Source: an uncultured Chloroflexota bacterium
Lineage (GTDB): Bacteria > Chloroflexota > Limnocylindria > Limnocylindrales > Limnocylindraceae
NCBI GenBank assembly: GCA_903944295.1
Contig: CAJARA010000138.1
Coordinates: forward strand, 1 to 36,243
Length of the DNA stretch: 36,243 nucleotides
Direction: 5' to 3'
Both the position numbers and the translations under genes were made by a program. The number at the start of each line of letters is the position of its first letter. Within the stretch, counting starts at the first letter, position 1. Shown here one piece after another: positions 1 to 6,377 of this stretch. The notes under the pieces are model-generated. The model was not told the DNA's origin, searched no databases, and saw only the letters and a list, made by a program, of their open reading frames with translations.

Positions 1-1
1 G

Positions 2-1129
2 CATGGCCTTCATGTGGACCCTGACGCCAAGATTGAGTCACTCCCTGTTGGCGTGCGACAACGCGTAGAGATCCTCAAGGCGCTCTACAGGAAGAGCGAC
101 ATCCTCGTGCTTGATGAGCCTTCAGCGGTGCTCACGCCGCAGGAAACTGAAGAGCTCTTCGACATCATTCGTGGCCTTGCCAAGGGTGGGACGTCTGTGA
201 TCTTCATCACGCACAAGCTGAACGAAGTGATCGCCGTTGCGGACAAGATCACCGTGCTGCGCCGTGGCGCAGTGGCTGGTGAGACAACTCCAGCGAAGGC
301 GACCGCATCGATCCTTGCCGAAATGATGGTTGGTCGCGAGGTGCAACTCACCGTCAGTCGATCCAAGTCTCACGTTGCCGAGGCGGTCCTCGAGGTGAAG
401 GGGCTCAACGTTCTCAATGACGCGGGTGCTCTCGCCGTAAACGACGCCTCGTTTGAAGTTCGGAGTGGTGAGATCCTTGCAGTCGCCGGGGTGCAGGGGA
501 ATGGCCAGACCGAACTTGTTGAGGCGTTGACCGGACTTCGTCTGATCGATTCCGGGAGCGTCATCCTGGAGAAGAAGCCTCTGCCAGCGGGTTCGCCGCG
601 AGAGATTGCGACGGCCGGCGTTGCGCACATCCCTGAAGACCGCAACCGTGATGGCATGGTGAAGGGGATGACGGTTGCTGAGAACTACATCCTGAACACG
701 TACCACCTCCCTCCATATAGCAAGCGAGGCGTGCTTGACCGTAAGGCGATCGCTGCCGCCACTGAGAAGGCGGTCAAAGATTTTGATGTTCGCACCCCTT
801 CAATCCATACCGATATTGCTTCGCTTTCTGGAGGCAACCAGCAGAAGGTGATCGTTGCGCGTGAGTTCAGTCGCAACGTACGTCTTGTGATTGCTGCGCA
901 GCCAACGCGAGGACTCGATGTTGGGTCTATTGAATACATTCATAAGCGCATCGTTGAGCAGCGTGACGCTGGCGCCGCGGTCCTCATCGTGAGCACCGAG
1001 CTGGACGAGGTGTTGGCGCTCGGCGATAGGGTTGCGGTGATGTACGAAGGGCGAATCGTTGGGATCCTGGACGCCAAGGATGCAACGCGCGAGCGCGTTG
1101 GCCTGTTGATGGGAGGGATCACCAAGTGA
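2..1129 (+). CDS. Nucleoside/simple-sugar ABC importer ATPase (BMP/Nup family), 5'-truncated
   Basis: The frame is open to the window edge (first full codon at 2), so the true start and the first Walker A lie upstream; about 375 residues are visible. Two ATPase halves can be seen. Half one keeps the signature region LPVGVRQ, Walker B DILVLDEPSAVL and the H-loop FITHKL. Half two has a Walker A-like GVQGNGQTE without the usual lysine, a good signature LSGGNQQKV and a Walker B-like AAQPTRGLD lacking the catalytic Asp-Glu. Such a degenerate second half is usual in the twin-ATPase proteins of the sugar/nucleoside (YufO/NupO, RbsA-like) group. The protein should power import from the cytoplasmic face. 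It overlaps the next permease gene by GTGA, and the downstream nucleoside hydrolases favour nucleosides as substrate over sugars. The substrate-binding lipoprotein is presumably upstream of the window. Confidence 0.93.
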   Translation, partial: HGLHVDPDAKIESLPVGVRQRVEILKALYRKSDILVLDEPSAVLTPQETEELFDIIRGLAKGGTSVIFITHKLNEVIAVADKITVLRRGAVAGETTPAKATASILAEMMVGREVQLTVSRSKSHVAEAVLEVKGLNVLNDAGALAVNDASFEVRSGEILAVAGVQGNGQTELVEALTGLRLIDSGSVILEKKPLPAGSPREIATAGVAHIPEDRNRDGMVKGMTVAENYILNTYHLPPYSKRGVLDRKAIAAATEKAVKDFDVRTPSIHTDIASLSGGNQQKVIVAREFSRNVRLVIAAQPTRGLDVGSIEYIHKRIVEQRDAGAAVLIVSTELDEVLALGDRVAVMYEGRIVGILDAKDATRERVGLLMGGITK

Positions 1130-2319
1130 GCACGCTGAAGCAGTTCTGGCTGAAGGTGCGTGTCCCAGCGCTCTCCATCTCTGTGGCGTTGCTGATTGGC
1201 GCCCTCTTCCTCGTCTTCACCGACATTGAAGTCCTTGGCATGCTCCTCTCTGACCCTCTCGGAGCGCTCGCCCTCGGCTTCGGTCGCGCTGCGAGCTCGT
1301 ATAGCGCGCTCTTCCGTGGCGCATTCGGCGATCCAGCAAACTTTGGTAAGGCACTCGCTTCAGGCGATGTGCAGCTTTGGGCGCGTGCACTCCGTCCGAT
1401 CGTGGAGAGCGTTGTTGCCTCAGTACCGCTGATCTTTGTCGGACTTGGCGTCTCCATTGCGTTTAGGACCGGCATCTTCAACATCGGTGGCGCTGGTCAG
1501 TTCACCATGGGGGCGGTGGGGGGTGCGATCGCCGCGCTCGTCTTCGGCGCCGGTGTTGTCCCTGCTCCAATTGCCATCCTGCTCGTCATGATCTTTGGGC
1601 TGCTCGGAGGAGCGCTCTGGGCCTTCCTCCCTGGCCTGCTGAAGGCTCGCGTTGGAGCGAGTGAAGTGATCACTACGATCATGTTGAACTTCATCGCCTC
1701 GCAGCTCGTCTTCTTCCTCGTCTCCAACGTTGAGTTCATCCAGAAGCCACCACGCATACAGCCTGTCTCCAAGGAGCTCAGCCAGTTCGTTGACCTCCCT
1801 GGGATCCTGCCGATCGCCAGCCTGCGACTCGATATCGGCATCATCGTGGCGCTCCTCACAGCGGTTGCCGTGAGCTGGTTCCTCTTCAGGTCAACGCGCG
1901 GCTTTGAGCTTCGCGCTGCAGGGCTCAACATCGCCGCCGCAAAGTACGCGGGGATGGGCGCATCAACCTCAATCATTACCGCCATGCTCATCTCAGGCGC
2001 GATCTCAGGGCTCGGCGGCGCACTTGTTGCCGTTGGGACCGTGAAGCAGCTCTCGCCGGGGATTGCGGGGAGCGTGGGTTTCACGGCGATCGCCATCGCG
2101 CTCGTGGGTGGAACACGGCCGAGTGGCGTTGTTGCCACCGCGCTGGTCTTCGGACTGCTGCAGCACGGCGGCAGCCTGATGCAGGTTGAAACCTCAATTC
2201 CAATTGAGATGTTGCTCTTTATCCAGGCACTCGTTATCGCCTTTATTGCCGCGCCTGAGCTGACGCTCGGGATTTTGAAGAACCCGTTCCGCCGTCGCCA
2301 GGCCAAGGTGACCAAGTGA
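1126..2319 (+). CDS. Nucleoside-type ABC importer permease 1 (YufP/NupP-like)
   Basis: This 397-aa polytopic membrane protein belongs to the BPD_transp_2 permease family. It starts with GTG inside the stop of the ATPase gene (GTGA overlap), so the two are coupled. The N-terminus has one hydrophobic segment (about residues 15-35), then a roughly 40-residue loop, then the family core. The core opens with segments reading SIAFRTGIFNIGGAGQF and continues with TMGAVGGAIAALVFG; the FNIGxxGQ element is characteristic of this permease group. The later VSWFLFRSTRGFELRAAGLN matches the conserved cytoplasmic coupling loop that contacts the ATPase. Its role is half of the transmembrane channel, pairing with the next gene product. 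Nucleoside specificity is inferred from the neighbouring hydrolases, not from the sequence itself. Confidence 0.92.
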   Translation: MSTLKQFWLKVRVPALSISVALLIGALFLVFTDIEVLGMLLSDPLGALALGFGRAASSYSALFRGAFGDPANFGKALASGDVQLWARALRPIVESVVASVPLIFVGLGVSIAFRTGIFNIGGAGQFTMGAVGGAIAALVFGAGVVPAPIAILLVMIFGLLGGALWAFLPGLLKARVGASEVITTIMLNFIASQLVFFLVSNVEFIQKPPRIQPVSKELSQFVDLPGILPIASLRLDIGIIVALLTAVAVSWFLFRSTRGFELRAAGLNIAAAKYAGMGASTSIITAMLISGAISGLGGALVAVGTVKQLSPGIAGSVGFTAIAIALVGGTRPSGVVATALVFGLLQHGGSLMQVETSIPIEMLLFIQALVIAFIAAPELTLGILKNPFRRRQAKVTK

Positions 2320-3635
2320 GCAGCAAGGGGGGGAAGGTGATGCAGAAGAAGGGGGCCGATCTGTCGGCCAGCGTCGCGTCGGTTGCGATTGTCGACGGGG
2401 CCGATGCGCACCAGCAACTCTTCGCATCGCGCATCCGCGCCGGCCTCTTCGCGCTCTTCACGCTGCTCTCTGTCTGGATCACCACCTCGTCAGCGGGTGT
2501 TCAAGGCAACTTCTCGTTCTGGGCAGACAAGATCGGCGGAACGAATGTCGAGTTCAGCGTCCCAGTAAACCTTCTCTGGGGGGCTGTCGCGCTCCTTTTC
2601 GGCCTGATGACCCTCTTGCAGTTCGTCAGAGGCGCCGCATTCAAGTGGCGACTCGCCATCGGCCTCATCTCGCCGCTCCTCGTCTTCGCCCTGCTCGCGC
2701 GGCTGCTTGATGGCACCACGGCGAACCTCACCGTCTTCTTTACGAGCACGTTGAGCTTTGCGATCCCCGTTGGTGTTGGCGCACTCGCGGGCATCATTGC
2801 AGAGCGCAGCGGCTTCCTGAACATCGCGGTTGAAGGGAAGCTCCTCTTTGGCGCGATGGTCGGTTCAATTGCATCCAGCATCACGGGCGTTGCGATTGCC
2901 GGTCCAATCGCCGGCGCGCTGATCGGCGCTGTCGTCAGCCTCTTCCTCGGCTGGCTCGGCATTCGCTACAAGGTGGACCAGATCATTGCCGGCACGGTCA
3001 TCAACATTGGGGCTGTAGGGATCACGAGCTTCGCCTATCTTCGTATCCTTCAGCCGAATAGCCAGTTCAATCGGCCGATAGGGATTGACACGATTCAGAT
3101 CCCGCTCCTCTCGGAGATTCCAGTCCTTGGACCGATTCTCTTCTCGCTGAGCCCGTACTTCTACGGTTCGGTGGGGCTTGTCCTCTTCTTTACGTACATG
3201 ATTTACCGCACGCGCTGGGGCTTGCGACTACGCGCAGCGGGTGAACAGCCGAGCGCAGCTGGGACTGTGGGTATTGACGTGGTGAAGCTTCGCTATCGCG
3301 CGATGCTCATCGCCGGTCTCCTTGCAGGGTTCGCAGGGAGCTACATCTCGTTGAGCGGGACTGGTGGATTCGGCATGAATACCAGCGCCGGAAAGGGCTT
3401 CATCGCCCTTGCCGCCGTGATCTTCGGTGCATGGAACCCGATCTTCGCCTTCGGCGCATCACTTGTCTTCGGCATGGCGTCCGCGGCAACAACGCTCCTC
3501 TCTGGCCTCGGTGTTGGGCTTCCGCCACAGATTCTTCTTTCAATTCCATACATTGTGACGCTCATCGTTGTTGCAGGTTTGATCGGACGCGTCCGTGCGC
3601 CGGCATCGGCGGGGCGACCGTACGATCAAGGGTAG
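2316..3635 (+). CDS. Nucleoside-type ABC importer permease 2 (YufQ/NupQ-like) with N-terminal membrane extension
   Basis: The second membrane subunit, 439 aa from GTG 2316, which overlaps the previous stop by GTGA. An in-frame ATG at 2340 follows a purine-rich AAGGGGGGGAAGG (2325-2337), is equally credible and would shorten the protein by 8 residues. The family core begins near residue 145 (SFAIPVGVGALAGIIAERSG, then FLNIAVEGKLLFGAM) and includes the coupling loop RTRWGLRLRAAGEQPSAAG. Members of this subfamily are typically a little over 300 residues. Here about 120 residues precede the core and hold roughly three extra hydrophobic segments, near residues 45-62, 88-106 and 115-132. The gene closes the transporter cluster and is followed 9 nt later by the first nucleoside hydrolase. 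Confidence 0.92.
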   Translation: MSSKGGKVMQKKGADLSASVASVAIVDGADAHQQLFASRIRAGLFALFTLLSVWITTSSAGVQGNFSFWADKIGGTNVEFSVPVNLLWGAVALLFGLMTLLQFVRGAAFKWRLAIGLISPLLVFALLARLLDGTTANLTVFFTSTLSFAIPVGVGALAGIIAERSGFLNIAVEGKLLFGAMVGSIASSITGVAIAGPIAGALIGAVVSLFLGWLGIRYKVDQIIAGTVINIGAVGITSFAYLRILQPNSQFNRPIGIDTIQIPLLSEIPVLGPILFSLSPYFYGSVGLVLFFTYMIYRTRWGLRLRAAGEQPSAAGTVGIDVVKLRYRAMLIAGLLAGFAGSYISLSGTGGFGMNTSAGKGFIALAAVIFGAWNPIFAFGASLVFGMASAATTLLSGLGVGLPPQILLSIPYIVTLIVVAGLIGRVRAPASAGRPYDQG

Positions 3636-3637
3636 AG
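3633..3637 (+). promoter_or_regulatory. Ribosome binding site of the first nucleoside hydrolase
   Basis: The sequence AGAGG lies about 7 nt before a TTG codon at 3645 and overlaps the stop of the upstream permease gene. It supports the unusual TTG start, which also places the catalytic motif at exactly the same residue number as in the adjacent paralogue. Confidence 0.5.
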
Positions 3638-3644
3638 GCGTTCG

Positions 3645-4673
3645 TTGAGCGTATCTCCGCAGGTTGGCTGGCCAACCTTTCATCACGCGGAGATCACGCC
3701 GCGCACAGCCCCCGTTGGCACTGCGGCGCATCCGCTCCCAGTCATCATCGATAGCGATCCTGGACTTGATGACGCGCTTGCTATCGCGTGTGCTGTTGTA
3801 GCACCAGAGTTGAAGCTGCTCGCCGTGACGAGCGTTGGCGGGAATGCTGACGTACATCACTGCACCGAGAATGCGCTCCGCCTTCTCGAGCTCTATGGAG
3901 CACCGGATGTGCCAGTGGCTGAAGGTGCGGTCGGACCGCTCGCCGGACCACTTGAGCGCGCAACTGAGGTGCATGGTGAGGGGGGACTCGGCAACACCAA
4001 CCTTCCAAAAGCCGCCCGCAAGGCAGAGCCTGAGGGGGCCGTTGCCCTCATGGCGCGCCTACTTACTGAATCAAGCGAACCGGTCGCACTCATTCCGATC
4101 GGACCACTCACTAACATTGCGCTTCTCATTCGTTCGTTCCCGCATCTGGCACCGAAGATCTCCCACATCTGTCTCATGGGTGGCTCTGTAGGGGAGGGGA
4201 ACTCTTCAGCCTCCGCCGAATTCAACATTTACGCCGATCCGACCGCCGCCGAGATCGTCTTCAACAGCGGCCTGCCGATCACGATGATCGGCCTCGATGT
4301 CACCCATCACGCCGTACTTGATCGGACCATTCTTGATCGCCTGCTCCAGCTGCCAGGTAAGTCGGCGAAGGTGGCCGCTGAGCTCCTGAAGTTCTCCTTC
4401 GATCGATCCGCGGCGTGGGGTCAGGGCGAGCGAATGGCGATCCATGACGCGGTGGCTGTCTTGCACCTTGCGTCGCCAGATCTTGTTGGTGTTGCTCGTT
4501 ATCGTGTAGTCGTCGACGCAACAGCTGGACCAGCGCGCGGTCGAACCATCGGCGATGCGTCGCCGTATCGCTTGAAGCGCGACAAGTTGGAAACGAACTG
4601 CGATGTTGGCTTGACGATCGACAGCACGCGCTTCGCCAACGCGATCGTGGACGTGTTTGCGAAGCTGCCATGA
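3645..4673 (+). CDS. Inosine/uridine-preferring nucleoside hydrolase 1
   Basis: A 342-aa IUNH-family enzyme that cleaves the N-glycosidic bond of ribonucleosides, releasing base and ribose, probably in the cytoplasm after import. The calcium and ribose binding loop DSDPGLDDALAI is at residues 36-47. Further family marks are PLTNIALL, the glycine-rich LMGGSVGEGN followed by EFNIYADPTAAEIVF, and the C-terminal His267-Asp268 pair in AIHDAVAVL, all intact. The start is TTG with an AGAGG upstream. The first 30 residues form a Pro/Ala-rich tail absent from short family members but matched in length by the next gene. It overlaps the next gene by ATGA. Base preference cannot be read from the sequence. 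Confidence 0.94.
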   Translation: MSVSPQVGWPTFHHAEITPRTAPVGTAAHPLPVIIDSDPGLDDALAIACAVVAPELKLLAVTSVGGNADVHHCTENALRLLELYGAPDVPVAEGAVGPLAGPLERATEVHGEGGLGNTNLPKAARKAEPEGAVALMARLLTESSEPVALIPIGPLTNIALLIRSFPHLAPKISHICLMGGSVGEGNSSASAEFNIYADPTAAEIVFNSGLPITMIGLDVTHHAVLDRTILDRLLQLPGKSAKVAAELLKFSFDRSAAWGQGERMAIHDAVAVLHLASPDLVGVARYRVVVDATAGPARGRTIGDASPYRLKRDKLETNCDVGLTIDSTRFANAIVDVFAKLP

Positions 4674-5695
4674 GCGAGTTGAAACCGAACCCGATGCCGC
4701 TCTCCACGCCCTTCCCCCCGTCGCCGCGCCGTGCGCCGCTGGGGAGTGTGGCAAAGCCGCTCCCGATCATCATTGACTGCGACCCAGGTCATGATGATGC
4801 GATGGCGCTTGCGGTTGCACTCGCTCGACCAGAGCTGAAGGTGCTCGGCGTTACCGCCGTTGCGGGCAATGCCTCACTTCCAAAAACCTATGAGAATCTC
4901 CGCCGCACCCTTGCGTTGCTCGGCGCGCACAAGATGCGCGTGGCTGCTGGCGCCGATGTGCCGCTTGTTCGCCCACTCTGGGTTGCCCCATACGTCCACG
5001 GTGATTCAGGCCTTGATGGCGCCGATCTTCCGGCTCCTGTGGGCATTGAGCATGCGGCGGGCGCCGTTGACCTGATCGCAACGTTGCTGCGTGAGTCGGC
5101 AGAGCCGGTGACACTCGTCCCACTCGGACCACTCACCAATATTGCGATCCTGCTACGCGATCACCCCGAACTAAAGCCGAAGATTGCGCATATCTGCTGG
5201 ATGGGCGGCGCAATCGGAGAGGGGAACGTCACCGCCTCTGCAGAGTTCAATTCGTATGTGGATCCAGATGCGGCGGCCATCGTCTTTGCCGCAGGGATCC
5301 CGATCACGATGGTCTGCCTGGACGCGACGCACCGTGCGCTCACTGGCGAGGCGGCGCTGAAGTGCCTTGAGTCTGCGGGGACGCTCCCCGCAACGATCTT
5401 TGCCGACCTGCTCCGCTTCTACGCGATCTTCCATAAGGATCGGTACGACTGGCCAGCCTCCGCCGTACACGACGCTGTTGCCGTTGCGCATCTGGCCGTG
5501 CCGAACCTCCTTGCACTCGTGCATGCGGCAGTAGATGTTGAGCTCGGCGACCTAGCTCGTGGGCGAACGATCACCGACTGGTACGGCGATCGTCTCGTGC
5601 AACGGGGCCGCACTGCGGATGTTGACGTAGCTGTTGGAGTAGATGCGGATCGCTTTGACGCGGTACTGGTAGAGGCGATCCTCTCGTTCAAGTAG
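4670..5695 (+). CDS. Inosine/uridine-preferring nucleoside hydrolase 2
   Basis: A 341-aa paralogue of the preceding gene and translationally coupled to it (ATGA). The catalytic loop DCDPGHDDAMAL is at residues 36-47 and the C-terminal His-Asp of AVHDAVAVAHL is at 267-268. These are the same numbers as in the upstream copy, so the pair is colinear and probably a tandem duplication that has since diverged. WMGGAIGEGN, EFNSYVDPDAAAIVF and CLDATH are also present. The substitution of His for Leu after DPG, and Cys before it, lie in the active-site loop and could shift substrate range. The pair most likely splits purine and pyrimidine nucleosides brought in by the adjacent transporter, but which copy takes which is unknown. 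Its stop lies 3 nt from the stop of the convergent phosphatase gene. Confidence 0.94.
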   Translation: MSELKPNPMPLSTPFPPSPRRAPLGSVAKPLPIIIDCDPGHDDAMALAVALARPELKVLGVTAVAGNASLPKTYENLRRTLALLGAHKMRVAAGADVPLVRPLWVAPYVHGDSGLDGADLPAPVGIEHAAGAVDLIATLLRESAEPVTLVPLGPLTNIAILLRDHPELKPKIAHICWMGGAIGEGNVTASAEFNSYVDPDAAAIVFAAGIPITMVCLDATHRALTGEAALKCLESAGTLPATIFADLLRFYAIFHKDRYDWPASAVHDAVAVAHLAVPNLLALVHAAVDVELGDLARGRTITDWYGDRLVQRGRTADVDVAVGVDADRFDAVLVEAILSFK

Positions 5696-5698
5696 GCG

Positions 5699-6181
5699 TT
5701 AGTGCGCGTAGATGCGTAAGCGTAGCTCCGCGATGATTCCTGGAATCGCAGCAGTAATCTCTGCCGCAGCGCGTTCATACGCTTCCATCGGGTAGCTCCA
5801 CGGATCGTCCAGATCTTCCCCGGCCGCTTCCGGATCAAAGTCGCGCAGGAGTCGCACCGATGGCTTCTGCTCAGTTGCGGCGGCGACCGCGCGACCGTCA
5901 CGCAGGTTAAACCGATCGGCGACTAGGATCAGATCTTGTCGCGCCGCCAGCGCAGGGGTGAGCCTGCGCGCTCGATGCTCCGTCCGCATCCCACGTTGAG
6001 TGAGGAGGGCTGCGGAGTTGGCGTGCATCCCCTCGCCCTCATGTTCGTCGGAGGTGCCGGCGCTCGACACGCTCACGCGTCCAGCAAGTTCGGGGTCGGC
6101 GGCGACTGCCGCCTCAAGGAGCACCTCGGCGAGCGGCGAGCGGCAGATATTGCCGTGGCAGAGGATCAGCACGTGGAGCAT
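5699..6181 (-). CDS. Low-molecular-weight protein tyrosine phosphatase
   Basis: A 160-aa cytoplasmic phosphatase on the minus strand. The P-loop CHGNICRSP (Cys8 nucleophile, Arg14) matches the CX5R signature of the family, and the general-acid loop is DDPW around Asp126. SSAGT and the following G-H segment also fit. Length is normal. Relatives act on bacterial tyrosine kinases (Wzb/PtpA type) or on protein arginine phosphate (YwlE type). No kinase is nearby, so the substrate is open; arsenate reductase is less likely because only the phosphatase motifs are evident. There is no Shine-Dalgarno, and a TAGGCT box ends exactly 6 nt before the ATG, suggesting a leaderless transcript. The gene is convergent with the nucleoside hydrolase cluster. 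Confidence 0.93.
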   Translation of the reverse strand: MLHVLILCHGNICRSPLAEVLLEAAVAADPELAGRVSVSSAGTSDEHEGEGMHANSAALLTQRGMRTEHRARRLTPALAARQDLILVADRFNLRDGRAVAAATEQKPSVRLLRDFDPEAAGEDLDDPWSYPMEAYERAAAEITAAIPGIIAELRLRIYAH

Positions 6182-6187
6182 GCACGG

Positions 6188-6193
6188 AGCCTA
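6188..6193 (-). promoter_or_regulatory. Predicted -10 box (TAGGCT) for a leaderless phosphatase transcript
   Basis: On the minus strand TAGGCT is followed by six bases (CCGTGC) and then the ATG at 6181. With normal -10 geometry, transcription would begin at or next to the A of the start codon. No -35 or ribosome binding site is visible. The same spacing recurs at several other genes in the window. Confidence 0.55.
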
Positions 6194-6247
6194 CCTGAGT
6201 CGAGGAGGCGTGCTGGATGGGGAAGTGCGCCGCGGGCGTGGGTTCGG

Positions 6248-6253
6248 TATCCT
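6248..6253 (+). promoter_or_regulatory. Predicted -10 box (TATCCT) for the tRNA and ftsH
   Basis: TATCCT sits 14 nt before the mature tRNA 5' end, giving a predicted start near 6260 and a short leader to be removed by RNase P. No good -35 was seen. This would drive the tRNA and, by read-through, the ftsH operon. Confidence 0.45.
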
Positions 6254-6267
6254 GTAGAGGCGTGCAT

Positions 6268-6342
6268 GGCGGGGTAGCTCACCGGTAGAGCAGGGGATTC
6301 ATAAGCCCTTGGTAGCAGGTTCGATTCCTGCCCTCGCTACCA
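6268..6342 (+). tRNA. tRNA with CAU anticodon (elongator tRNA-Met favoured; tRNA-Ile2 possible)
   Basis: A 75-nt cloverleaf with encoded CCA. The acceptor stem pairs GGCGGGG with CCTCGCT (two G-U pairs), the D stem is GCTC/GAGC, the anticodon loop is TTCATAA with CAT at 6300-6302, the T stem is GCAGG/CCTGC with loop TTCGATT, and the discriminator is A. A G1-U72 pair rather than a mismatch argues against the initiator. CAU can also be read as tRNA-Ile2 if modified by TilS, and the GGGGA...TGGT region is somewhat Ile2-like, so elongator Met is a judgement. Two oddities are an A-G opposition at the base of the anticodon stem (positions 31/39) and C15 opposite A48 instead of the usual G15-C48 pair. 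It lies 35 nt before ftsH. Confidence 0.9.
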
Positions 6343-6366
6343 ACGCCACTCGCAGTCGGAGAGCAG

Positions 6367-6372
6367 AGGAGG
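6367..6372 (+). promoter_or_regulatory. Strong Shine-Dalgarno AGGAGG that fixes the ftsH start
   Basis: AGGAGG is separated by five bases (TTCTA) from a GTG at 6378. This is the clearest Shine-Dalgarno in the window. It shows that translation starts at this GTG and not at an in-frame codon at 6309, which lies inside the tRNA. Confidence 0.85.
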
Positions 6373-6377
6373 TTCTA

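Noticed and set aside
1497..2417. Long minus-strand reading frame of 306 codons opposite permease 1
   Set aside because: It is antisense to a clear permease, is low in complexity and resembles no protein; such frames are common opposite high-GC genes.
6309..6377. Upstream in-frame start for ftsH inside the tRNA
   Set aside because: It would translate the 3' half of the tRNA; AGGAGG five bases before GTG 6378 gives the normal FtsH N-terminus.
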